A stretch of DNA of 45,359 nucleotides from JBGSKV01 sp041740975 (GCA_041740975.1 JBGSKV010000128.1:1-45359), one strand, 5' to 3'. Shown: positions 18,670-25,984, numbered from the stretch's first letter. Notes: generated by a model from the sequence alone, not told the origin. A program made the numbers and translations.

Positions 18670-18978
18670 ATGGCATTGCGTATCATTACTTTTATAATGA
18701 TTTGGTCGATCAGTGAGTTTGGTGTTGGCCAGGCCGCTGCACCCAAAAAAGTCGTGAAAAAGAAAACAGAGAAGGTTCGTGATGGTGACTTTGTAAAAAT
18801 GGACACGACGAATTTAAACTTTGGTGAAGAGCAAATTGAAGGGCGAATAAAATCACCCGAAGGCTTCTTCCTACGGGGTCGCTCGGCTCAGGAATTACTT
18901 CAAATGGTTAACTTGCGCTCGGATTTTCGTCCCGAACTCAAAACTACAAAAAATGGCGCTGTAGCTTTAACTCGTTAA
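18670..18978 (+). CDS. Small exported protein closing the envelope cluster
   Basis: The 102-residue protein is not recognised with certainty. A hydrophobic N-terminus (about 1-23) is followed by a short Lys-rich stretch (KKVVKKKTEKV). A compact conserved-looking segment comes next: NFGEEQIEGRIKSPEGFF then RGRSAQELLQMVNLRSDF. The ribosome site is strong (TTGGAGGAACTTTAAA before ATG). It lies 21 bp after the TPR lipoprotein and overlaps the convergent hutF by 12 bp. By position it is probably the last gene of the beta-barrel/TPR operon and a secreted or anchored accessory component. Confidence 0.6.
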   Translation: MALRIITFIMIWSISEFGVGQAAAPKKVVKKKTEKVRDGDFVKMDTTNLNFGEEQIEGRIKSPEGFFLRGRSAQELLQMVNLRSDFRPELKTTKNGAVALTR

Positions 18979-20316
18979 AGCCAGCTTCTTCAGGGTTGCT
19001 TGATACTGATGGGTTATTGAATCCCGGCTGGGGTGTTGGCCCGACGTTAATATTTTCTTACCCTTTACATAAATATCAATGGGGAGCATATTTTGTCCCA
19101 AAAATACCAACTTCGAAATAATCTCTGTTGTGGCTTCGTCTTGGTGAAAGGCCCCTTGGGCAGGCAATACAAAACCCGTGAATGAAGCTCCCGTTGTGAG
19201 TGATCCTGGTTTGCCGCATGCCTTCGCTCCTGCTTGCCAAGCTTGGTGAAAAATATTTCGACCAGTGCATGCAAAGGGTTTCGCGACGATATTACGACGT
19301 CTTAAAAACAGACGCTGGCTATATTCCAGAAGCCGCATGTCTTCAAACGGATTGACGCACACGTTGCTATCAGTGCCAACCGAGAATGTGCCTTCGTACT
19401 CATGGAGCGGAAAAATGCCATCACCAAGGTTTGCTTCTGTGCTAGGGCACAGGGAAAGCCCTACGTCAGCTTGTCTCATGATCTGAAGTTCAAAATCCGT
19501 GGCGTGTGTTGCATGAACGAGAACATGATGAGGCTTCAGTGGAACGTGCTTAGTAAGGAACTCGATAGGAGTCTGACCCCACCTAGTCTGGCAGTCTTCA
19601 ACTTCTTTTACCTGTTCAGAAATATGAATATGGGTTGGCCCCAAGGACTCTGTAAATATTTGTTTAATTTCATCTATCTTCGCGGCGCGAATCGAATGAA
19701 CGCCAGATCCGCAACTTTGATGGAGACTCAATGCCTGTTTCGACGCGATGTCTTGTAACTTTAAGTATTGGTCTACATCAGTAAGAACAAATCGATTTTG
19801 CTCGGGCAGCGCGGCTGTATCGAAATGTGAATATTTGTAGAAAACAGGAATCAAGCATAACTCTATTCCGGCTACATTTGCGGCTTTTAGGAGCCTCTCT
19901 CCCATTTCATTCATGTTGTTATAGGGCCGGCCCTTTTGATCATGATGAATATAGTGAAACTCAGCAACACTGGTGATGCCGTAGTGCAGCATTTGCATAA
20001 ATGCATATGCTGCAATCGCCTCCATATCATCTGGCGAAATTTTCTGCGCCAAGCTATACATCAAATTTCGCCACGTCCAAAAAGAGTTGGTGGATTGACT
20101 GCTTGATTCTGCAAGTCCTGCCATTGCGATCTGGAAAGCGTGAGAATGACTATTGTGAACTCCGGGTAAGAACCAGCCGTTAACTTCTTCATATAAAGTT
20201 TCAGGTGATTTTTTGGAGTCGAGCTTTTGAATGATGCCGAGGTCATCAATCGTAACAAAGGCCGGCGCATGCCAGCCCTGTTCATTATAGAGACCTAAAA
20301 ATTGAAAGTGTTTCAT
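18967..20316 (-). CDS. hutF: Formimidoylglutamate deiminase (HutF)
   Basis: HutF hydrolyses N-formimino-L-glutamate to N-formyl-L-glutamate and ammonia in histidine degradation. The 449-residue amidohydrolase has the metal-binding HSHAF early, FWTWRNLMY, ITSVAEFHYIHH, CGSGVHSIR, THIHISEQ, LVHATH and GTDSNV, matching the HutF group better than guanine deaminase. The start is ATG 20316 after AGGAAAGCTTG; TTG 20319 is adjacent. No other hut gene is visible nearby, so either the pathway is split or the enzyme serves another formimino substrate. An inverted repeat covers its ribosome site (20317-20349). Confidence 0.85.
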   Translation of the reverse strand: MKHFQFLGLYNEQGWHAPAFVTIDDLGIIQKLDSKKSPETLYEEVNGWFLPGVHNSHSHAFQIAMAGLAESSSQSTNSFWTWRNLMYSLAQKISPDDMEAIAAYAFMQMLHYGITSVAEFHYIHHDQKGRPYNNMNEMGERLLKAANVAGIELCLIPVFYKYSHFDTAALPEQNRFVLTDVDQYLKLQDIASKQALSLHQSCGSGVHSIRAAKIDEIKQIFTESLGPTHIHISEQVKEVEDCQTRWGQTPIEFLTKHVPLKPHHVLVHATHATDFELQIMRQADVGLSLCPSTEANLGDGIFPLHEYEGTFSVGTDSNVCVNPFEDMRLLEYSQRLFLRRRNIVAKPFACTGRNIFHQAWQAGAKACGKPGSLTTGASFTGFVLPAQGAFHQDEATTEIISKLVFLGQNMLPIDIYVKGKKILTSGQHPSRDSITHQYQATLKKLALTS

Positions 20317-20349
20317 CAAGCTTTCCTGGTATTCGAATACTGGAGCTTG
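20317..20349 (-). promoter_or_regulatory. Palindrome overlapping the hutF ribosome binding site
   Basis: A perfect 12-bp palindrome GTATTCGAATAC (20329-20340) is flanked by CAAGCT (20317-20322) and AGCTTG (20344-20349), giving an interrupted inverted repeat directly against the hutF start codon. It encloses the Shine-Dalgarno AGGA on the minus strand. It could be a repressor operator or an RBS-masking hairpin. The symmetry is seen directly; the role is inference. Confidence 0.45.
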
Positions 20350-20398
20350 ATTTTAGTAAAGGTTGCTTACGATTACCATTTAAAAAGAGCCCAGAGTC

Positions 20399-20983
20399 TT
20401 ATTCGTAAGAACCATAGACGACTTCTTCGGGACTGTCTTTATCATATGCTTGTTTAAGGCGGAAAAAATGAGCGTCGAAGTCTTTTGTCTCGTCGTTGAT
20501 GCTTTCCCACATCACTTGTTTTGTGTCGCCTGGCGAACCAGAAATCGTATGACCTAAACCAAAGACATGTCCGAGTTCATGAAAGAGTAGTGTTTCGAGT
20601 TTAAGGTTTGGCTGTGAACCAGCAGAATTCTCTTGAACGAAATTGTAGTCTAATCGGACGTTACCAGTCGTTTTACCGTCATTGATAGAGCGTGTGATAC
20701 GGTAATTTGCCCAACCGATTTTATTGTCGCGTTCCTTGATGCCGCGTTCAAGTTTGATGACCGAGCCCGCATCACCGCGGTTTGGTTCGTATGACATGAT
20801 GTTCTTGCCGAACGTTTGATTGAATTTTTGAATGAGTTGAACAACGCTCGTTGTCATGCCTTGACTGTCGCTATCGACATAAAAGCTATAATCGCGTTCC
20901 AAACGTCCTTCGAATTGTCCACAGGATACCCACAATGGGGCTAAGGAGATAAGAAGTGAGAAATGAAGAAAAGATAATTTCAT
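20399..20983 (-). CDS. Matrixin-type zinc metalloprotease lipoprotein
   Basis: From ATG 20983 (preceded by GGAGCCACACGTC) the 194-residue protein begins MKLSFLHFSLLISLAPLWVSC, a lipoprotein signal with Cys21. The longer reading from TTG 21001 lacks support. The active-site signature HELGHVFGLGH (H135, E136, H139, H145) is the metzincin HExxHxxGxxH motif. The VMWES further on is a plausible Met-turn, placing it in the matrixin (M10-like) group. Likely an envelope-anchored or released protease; the substrate is unknown. It has no obvious operon partner. Confidence 0.8.
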   Translation of the reverse strand: MKLSFLHFSLLISLAPLWVSCGQFEGRLERDYSFYVDSDSQGMTTSVVQLIQKFNQTFGKNIMSYEPNRGDAGSVIKLERGIKERDNKIGWANYRITRSINDGKTTGNVRLDYNFVQENSAGSQPNLKLETLLFHELGHVFGLGHTISGSPGDTKQVMWESINDETKDFDAHFFRLKQAYDKDSPEEVVYGSYE

Positions 20984-21397
20984 GACGTGTGGCTCCAACA
21001 ACTTCAGATAGTGACACTCAACAACAGCTAAGCCCGGTATTTTCTAATGAAAGGTATAGAATACCCTTCGTTTTCATAAAATATACTATGATTCTATAGA
21101 TATCAATACTAATATAAAAACTATTGTAATTTCAATAACTTAAAGATAAAGAATCGATAAGTTGAGCCCTCGAAATTATTCAAAAACGTAAAGAACGGAA
21201 AAAACCCACTAACGTTGTGTCCTTGCCGCAATTTGTGGGTCGCTTGGTTTATTGGGATAGTGTCTGCTATAATCAAATTACCGACCTTCAAATTAAAAAA
21301 AACGTTTCCACACACAATTGAAATTTAGTGCGCGAAAAAACCCATACGCTATGGGCACCTTCGCACCCTGGTTTCGCAATGACCTTGAGGATGTTCT
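20984..21397. other. AT-rich intergenic region between the metalloprotease and sigma-54 activator genes
   Basis: The roughly 410-bp gap between divergent genes carries no convincing ORF or RNA gene. It contains a sigma-70-like promoter (21244-21273) for the activator gene. A leader hairpin lies downstream of it: CCCATA-CGC-TATGGG (21341-21355), closed by GTGCG/CGCAC (21328-21332 with 21362-21366). The part near 21060-21180 is very AT-rich and probably holds the minus-strand promoter of the metalloprotease. Confidence 0.5.
21244..21273 (+). promoter_or_regulatory. Sigma-70-like promoter of the sigma-54 activator gene
   Basis: TTGGTT (21244-21249) and a perfect TATAAT (21268-21273) are 18 bp apart, with an extended -10 TG one base upstream of the hexamer. 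Transcription would start about 115-120 nt before the ATG, producing a leader containing the hairpin at 21341-21355. Confidence 0.45.
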
Positions 21398-22573
21398 ATG
21401 AGTTCAAACAAGCCTGAGATTGATTTATTGTCGAACGATTTGAGCCAGCCAGTGGAGCAGTTGCTCAATCGATCGCGTCTACGCTCGGGACGACTTCCGG
21501 AAAACTGGCGTCAATGGTTTCCGGAAATCCTAGGCAACAGCCGCGCTGTTTCTCAGGCGTTAGAAATCATTGCTAAGATCGCCGGTTCAGATGGATCCGT
21601 GCTCATATCTGGTGAAAGCGGGACAGGCAAAGAACTTGTCGCCTCTGCTATCCATCGCGTCTCGGCCCGTGCAAACAATCGCTTCATTGCCGTGAACTGT
21701 AGCGCCATTCCGGAACAGCTTCTGGAGTCCGAGCTTTTTGGTCACGAAAAAGGCGCTTTTACCGGAGCAGACAAGCGTCGGACCGGTCTTTTTGAATCCG
21801 CTGAGGGCGGAACAGTATTTCTAGATGAAATAGGCGATATGCCGTTCAACCTCCAGTCAAAACTATTGCGCGTTCTACAAGAGAGACAGTTTACCCCCCT
21901 AGGAAGTAACGAAATCAAAAAGGTTGATGTTCGGGTGATTGCCGCGACCAATATCGATTTACAGCAAGCTATCCATGAGAAGAAGTTTCGTGCCGACCTT
22001 TTCTATCGTTTAAATGTACTACCTGTCGTTCTTCCACCGCTTCGCGACCGCCTCGATGACCTTGAATCCCTCAGCGAGTCCTTTTTAAAAACAGCCAATC
22101 GCATTCATGGCTTTGAGGAGCCTTGCTATTTGGGCGCGCGCGTTCTAGGAATCATGCGCCAATACCCTTGGCCTGGCAATGTTCGCGAGCTTCAAAATGT
22201 GATCGAACGCATGGTCGTGATTAAGGGTGGCGGGCAGATTTCGCCAGAGCAACTTCCGAAAGAAATTTTCGGAAAGCGTGATTCGAACCCACTTGATTCC
22301 ATCGTGCAGAACATGCGTCCTATCGATGAACCAAAAACGGCGAGTGACGTCTCGGCTCATGCGGCATTAGACGATATGAGTATTTTGCCGGATTCTGGCA
22401 TCAAATTATGTGAGTTTATTGAAGACCTGGAGAATAAACTTATACTGCAAGCTTTGGAACGTACCGACCACAATAAGAATAAAGCAGCCAAACTTCTGGG
22501 TTTGAATCGCACGACGCTGGTGGAACGCATTAAAAAAAGAAAAATTGCGCCACTAAAACCTGCCTCACGGTAG
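21398..22573 (+). CDS. Sigma-54-dependent transcriptional activator without a receiver domain
   Basis: 391 residues. The short N-terminal part (about 1-45) has no receiver, GAF or PAS motif. The AAA+ sigma-54 interaction domain spans about 45-275. It has Walker A GESGTGKE (72-79), the sigma-54 contact loop GAFTGA (119-124), Walker B VFLDEIGD, and sensor region PWPGNVRELQN. A linker leads to a C-terminal Fis-type helix-turn-helix (about 350-388, NKNKAAKLLGLNRTTLVERI). Such proteins hydrolyse ATP to open sigma-54 promoters, usually after sensing phosphorylation or a ligand. Here the sensor is missing, so control may come from a partner protein or from expression level. Confidence 0.9.
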   Translation: MSSNKPEIDLLSNDLSQPVEQLLNRSRLRSGRLPENWRQWFPEILGNSRAVSQALEIIAKIAGSDGSVLISGESGTGKELVASAIHRVSARANNRFIAVNCSAIPEQLLESELFGHEKGAFTGADKRRTGLFESAEGGTVFLDEIGDMPFNLQSKLLRVLQERQFTPLGSNEIKKVDVRVIAATNIDLQQAIHEKKFRADLFYRLNVLPVVLPPLRDRLDDLESLSESFLKTANRIHGFEEPCYLGARVLGIMRQYPWPGNVRELQNVIERMVVIKGGGQISPEQLPKEIFGKRDSNPLDSIVQNMRPIDEPKTASDVSAHAALDDMSILPDSGIKLCEFIEDLENKLILQALERTDHNKNKAAKLLGLNRTTLVERIKKRKIAPLKPASR

Positions 22574-22575
22574 GT

Positions 22576-23478
22576 TTAGACTTCCAGGTCTTGAAGTAAA
22601 ATCTTCAAAATAGACTCTGATTCCAGCGGCTCGATAATATCCAAGACACGTTCGTACTGTTCATCGGACAATTTATCATTGTGTGTTTTGACTCTGGAGT
22701 TTTCCAATTCCGCTTCGTCTTTAATATCCCCTAATTCGCGAACGACACTGACAAGTTTTAAATACGCGCATGGACTAAGGTCTACGGGGCGCATTTCTTT
22801 TGCTGAGTGCGGTAAACTTGAATACTTATCTTCGACGATCGGGCACTCTTCCTGTTGGCGTAGAACAACGAGACCATCAAGCGCCTGCGCATAAATCAAA
22901 AACCAGCGCAGCTCTCGGCGTAGCTGGTGGAGCCCGCCTTCTGCTTCCAGAAAACGTAGATCGTACGTGCCATCCAAAATGGACTGAATATGTTTTTGCA
23001 GCTTTTGCAAAACGGTGGAACGATCCACTAAGTATTGTTTCCATTCATACGACTGCAGAAACTTTCGAAATTGCTGCAAACGAGTTGGTCGGCGATAACT
23101 GGCGACGTATTCTTCCGTTTTCAGTATGTCACTAAGCACTTTTTTTGCTTGAATTCGCTTGGCTCTTTTAAATTGATCCGGTGATTTTTCATGTAGGCCG
23201 GCCCATTTGCCATATTCTCCCAGCGCATCCTCTAATTTCTTAAAAGATTTATGCATAGCGTCAAACTCAGGTGCTTCCTTTTTGTAGAGTCTGGTCAAGG
23301 CTTGAAGTTTAAATACGATATACCTTTGATCATCTTCGATGAGTGCGTTAGTCGTTTTTTCAAGATGATGGTTCGCAATAGATTGTTCAATGTATGTGAT
23401 CCATTTTTCGAAGCGAGCTGGTGCGGCAGCATTACCAAGGAGGAAAACTGATAGGAAAACGAGATAACAGCGAGACAT
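22576..23478 (-). CDS. Exported hypothetical protein, helical
   Basis: From ATG 23478 (after AAGGGCAACAA) the 300-residue product starts MSRCYLVFLSVFLLGNAAAP, a signal peptide. An upstream in-frame start at 23508 would add 10 polar residues before it. The mature protein is charged and helix-rich. A segment GLHQLRRELRWFLIYAQAL (about residue 190) resembles the HxxR..LR helix of CHAD domains, but the rest of a CHAD signature is not clear, so I leave it unassigned. It converges with the sigma-54 activator gene (2-bp gap). Confidence 0.55.
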   Translation of the reverse strand: MSRCYLVFLSVFLLGNAAAPARFEKWITYIEQSIANHHLEKTTNALIEDDQRYIVFKLQALTRLYKKEAPEFDAMHKSFKKLEDALGEYGKWAGLHEKSPDQFKRAKRIQAKKVLSDILKTEEYVASYRRPTRLQQFRKFLQSYEWKQYLVDRSTVLQKLQKHIQSILDGTYDLRFLEAEGGLHQLRRELRWFLIYAQALDGLVVLRQQEECPIVEDKYSSLPHSAKEMRPVDLSPCAYLKLVSVVRELGDIKDEAELENSRVKTHNDKLSDEQYERVLDIIEPLESESILKILLQDLEV

Positions 23479-23560
23479 TTGTTGCCCTTGAGAGGATTTC
23501 CTACTCAATAGCCAAAACCACCCAGAGGGTCAAGTTAACTTTCAAAAGTCATACTGAGCC

Positions 23561-23598
23561 GTGTCTGCCGAACCGGTGAGGGAGATCGAAGGATCTCC
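23561..23598 (-). repeat. Interspersed 25-mer plus hairpin downstream of a minus-strand gene (copy B)
   Basis: The 25-nt block 23561-23585 (beginning GTGTCTGCCG and ending GAGGGAGA) matches 25985-26009 at 23 of 25 positions. On the gene-side flank it abuts a perfect 7-bp hairpin, GGAGATC-GAAG-GATCTCC (23581-23598). Read on the minus strand, it follows the stop codon of the 23608-24117 gene by about 10 nt, the same layout as copy A behind frr. Confidence 0.7.
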
Positions 23599-23607
23599 TC
23601 GCGTCTA

Positions 23608-24117
23608 TTATTTATTGAAATCGTCGACGGTCACTTCTTCTGGGCTTGGATGGGGAGCGTAAACCAAATCTCTACACTCAACCACGATAGGTTGGGTTTT
23701 ATCGGTGGCATCAACATTATTAAAATAGACAAAAGATGTGGGATCTAGTTTATCATCCAAAGCCAAGCGTACTAACTCCGCTTCCGTCTGTAAGTCGCCA
23801 CGGTAGCCACCGTAGTCTTTTTCGTTTAACTTTTCTAAATCGCCTTCCATTCTTAGTGGAGTAATTTGAAGAATATCGGCCCACGGCATTCCTGTCACAA
23901 TCACGCCATACACCTGAGGATCCATCGGATCTTTATTCGCTTCACCCTCGGTTACGACTGCAGCGATATTGGTCGGGAACTCAGGACGGGAGCGAACTTC
24001 CATCGTGCAGGGCTCGCCATGGGCATCGGTTCCGCGATAGAGCCCCATATGGATCTCTGCGGCGGCAATTGTGCTTATAAAACTGAGGCTTAGAGTTAAG
24101 GCGAGATGTCTGATCAC
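23608..24117 (-). CDS. Exported hypothetical protein
   Basis: I chose GTG 24117, preceded by GGAAGAACC, giving 169 residues with a good signal peptide (LALTLSLSFISTIAAAE). The ATG at 24156 has no ribosome site and would put 13 polar residues before the signal. The mature sequence is beta-rich and acidic, with two cysteines (GEPCTMEV, VECRDLVY) that could pair. No family is recognised. A good minus-strand promoter sits at 24191-24218. Confidence 0.6.
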   Translation of the reverse strand: MIRHLALTLSLSFISTIAAAEIHMGLYRGTDAHGEPCTMEVRSRPEFPTNIAAVVTEGEANKDPMDPQVYGVIVTGMPWADILQITPLRMEGDLEKLNEKDYGGYRGDLQTEAELVRLALDDKLDPTSFVYFNNVDATDKTQPIVVECRDLVYAPHPSPEEVTVDDFNK

Positions 24118-24190
24118 GGTTCTTCCGTCCAGGTGATGGGTTATTGAAAGAATCATTGGGAAAAGTAATAGAATCAGCGGGAGTTCTATG

Positions 24191-24218
24191 AATATATTAT
24201 AAAAACTTATAAAGTCAA
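24191..24218 (-). promoter_or_regulatory. Sigma-70-like promoter for the 23608-24117 gene
   Basis: On the minus strand, TTGACT (24213-24218) and TATATT (24191-24196) are separated by 16 bp in a very AT-rich region, about 65-70 nt upstream of the proposed GTG start. Confidence 0.5.
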
Positions 24219-24246
24219 CGATTTTTATTAAATAATGTCATACGCC

Positions 24247-24306
24247 TAGACACCATCGAATTTTTAGACACCCCACTTTTCAAAATCCCCAACCAGTACA
24301 ACCAGT
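24247..24306 (+). promoter_or_regulatory. Two pairs of direct repeats upstream of a lipoprotein gene
   Basis: TAGACACC occurs at 24247-24254 and 24265-24272 (18-bp period). AACCAGT occurs at 24291-24297 and 24300-24306 (9-bp period). They lie between divergent genes, 60-120 bp before the lipoprotein start, so they are candidate regulator-binding sites. The two periods differ and the regulator is unknown. Confidence 0.3.
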
Positions 24307-24363
24307 TATTTCAGTACGTTCCGAGACAGTTTTTTGCATTTTCTGAAACGTGAGGGTCAGATA

Positions 24364-25428
24364 ATGCCACTTAAAAACCTAAAAAAATGCATCGTGCTTG
24401 CAACTTTACTGATTGCATCGTGCAGCGTCGCACCCAGTTCCTCAGATTTGGAAGCTCAGCAGAGCAACCCAATGGGGGGCTTCAGCCCCTTGAGCATATT
24501 GCCGTCCGTCCTCCAGCCGTACCGTAACGACCCCTCTTGGCCTAAGTTTCCCCGCGCTGATTTCCAGCATCAAACTGTAATCTCGCATAGTGATGCCGGA
24601 GAAGTGGGAATCAAGGCCGGCATAGCCGGCATCGTCGAAGCAGGAACCTCTCTGAAAGTTGCTTTGGAACGACGAACATTGGTGACCACCATTTTGATGG
24701 CGTCGAACGATGCGGAAAAAGGCGAGAATATTTTTGATTTGTCGCAGTTGCCAGCTGTTCGAATTGACTACTGGGAAGGTCGCGACATGATTGTTTTCTG
24801 TCTTTTATCAGCGAGTCATTCGCTTTCCGACAGCTGGGCCGGAAAACTCAAATTTTCTTCACCTGGAAAATTTTTGGGTGGTGGCGGCGAAGCCAACTAC
24901 GAAAAAATAATATCGAGTACAACGGCCTCGACCTATACGCAGACTTCTAAAATGCGCCGACCACTTGTTGGTGAGAGCACCGACCAAGTCATTAAAAGTT
25001 GTGAGGACTTCGCGCAAAATGAAAACGTTCAGAGCTCAGTTTTGAATGGATTGCAGGCCGGCATCGTCGATGCCCATTTGGATTTGGCAGGTTCAGTTTG
25101 TATTCAAGATGATCACTGTACGGACAAATTTCTCAACGTTCTACCAACTCTTAGAGAATGGACGACACCGCGCTGTATTCAACAACCGAACACCAATTTT
25201 TTCTGTGAATTAAAGGGCAAAGAGGGGATGAACTGTCCTTTCTACCGAAAAGACAAAGAAGGCAAAAAGGTACTGGTTACCAGTGGGATGTTTGAAAGGG
25301 AATGCGATGCAAAAGCAGACCTTGAATGTGTATTGTACGAAGAACCGACCTTCCTCTCATCAGGTAAAGCTAAATGCATGCCTAAGAAAATGCAAGTGAC
25401 CCTAACAAATTCGACTCCCAGCAAATAA
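24364..25428 (+). CDS. Cysteine-rich lipoprotein, unknown function
   Basis: Start ATG 24364, after GTGAGGGTCAGATA, gives MPLKNLKKCIVLATLLIASC, a lipoprotein signal with lipobox IASC. An in-frame ATG at 24334 adds 10 residues and is less likely. The 354-residue protein has a Gly/Ala-rich central part with beta character (about 90-230). Its C-terminal region contains about ten cysteines (for example CIQDDHC, FFCELKGKEGMNC, KADLEC), suggesting disulfide-stabilised secretion. I do not recognise the family. The large structured repeat element begins 6 nt after its stop codon. Confidence 0.65.
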   Translation: MPLKNLKKCIVLATLLIASCSVAPSSSDLEAQQSNPMGGFSPLSILPSVLQPYRNDPSWPKFPRADFQHQTVISHSDAGEVGIKAGIAGIVEAGTSLKVALERRTLVTTILMASNDAEKGENIFDLSQLPAVRIDYWEGRDMIVFCLLSASHSLSDSWAGKLKFSSPGKFLGGGGEANYEKIISSTTASTYTQTSKMRRPLVGESTDQVIKSCEDFAQNENVQSSVLNGLQAGIVDAHLDLAGSVCIQDDHCTDKFLNVLPTLREWTTPRCIQQPNTNFFCELKGKEGMNCPFYRKDKEGKKVLVTSGMFERECDAKADLECVLYEEPTFLSSGKAKCMPKKMQVTLTNSTPSK

Positions 25429-25434
25429 TATATG

Positions 25435-25955
25435 GTTTTTTGAACACTCGCTACGCGAATGAGGAATGTTTTAAATAAGCTCCGCCTATCACAGGCGGAG
25501 CTTTTGTTTTTTTGCGAACGGTTGAGCAAAACTTCCTAGCTCTGTCTCCAGAGGGTACGCTTGCCCGATCATCCACCGGGATATCTAATCGTTAGAGAGC
25601 TCCTGCCCGGGCTGCGCTGGTGTTCGCGCGTCCTGCGCTCACAACCCCCTCTGGAGACAGAGCTAGGATGTTTTGCTCAACCGTTCGCAAAGTTCAAAAT
25701 CTCCAACAGTGAGGCTCCGCCATACTGGGTCCCTCATTCGAGCGACCGTTGCGGATGCAACTCGTGCGGGGCGCACTCGTGAGCGGAGCCTCGCCGTCAC
25801 AGTTTTTTCTCGATGGTTGGTTGGGACGGTTGAGCCGGCTTAGATTTGCCTGGGCATTGAGGCTGCATCAGCCGACACCGCCCAGACAAATTTAAGTCGG
25901 GAGAACCGGACCAATCAAACATAGAAATGTAAACTGTGAGTGTGATAGGCGGAGC
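25435..25955 (+). repeat. Large structured repeat element, copy 1 (candidate undescribed RNA)
   Basis: Multi-stem element of about 521 nt. In order: hairpin 25445-25461; terminator hairpin 25477-25503; 42-nt arms 25514-25555 and 25647-25688 pairing at 41 of 42 positions around a 91-nt core; a 10-bp helix (25711-25720 with 25783-25792) enclosing GTTGC-GGAT-GCAAC and GTGCG-GGG-CGCAC hairpins; CACAGTTT/AAACTGTG (25798-25805 with 25931-25938); GGTTGGT/ACCAATC; a 21-bp helix (25835-25855 with 25880-25900); and an apical GGCT-GCATC-AGCC. A distal 14-mer (25942-25955) is the exact reverse complement of 25479-25492. G.U pairs lie on the plus strand, favouring plus-strand RNA. It follows a lipoprotein gene by 6 nt, and copy 2 is at 45075. 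I do not recognise it as a known family. Confidence 0.75.
25477..25510 (+). terminator. Intrinsic terminator-like hairpin in repeat copy 1
   Basis: The stem AAGCTCCGCCT / AGGCGGAGCTT (11 bp) with loop ATCAC is followed by TTGTTTTTTT. It would end the upstream lipoprotein transcript. It is also the conserved second stem of the repeat element, and its 5' arm plus loop can instead pair with 25942-25955. Confidence 0.75.
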
Positions 25956-25984
25956 AGGAGATCCTTCGGCTTCGCCTCTGGAGC

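Noticed and set aside
25561..25782. 73-codon open frame inside repeat copy 1
   Set aside because: It lies across the paired arms and conserved core and has no ribosome site. Copy 2 does not preserve the frame because the arm sequence diverges.
25435..25955. Integron attC site or gene-cassette recombination site
   Set aside because: The element follows stop codons and has inverted arms, but no RYYYAAC...GTTRRRY core pair is conserved between copies, and the length and multi-stem layout do not fit attC.
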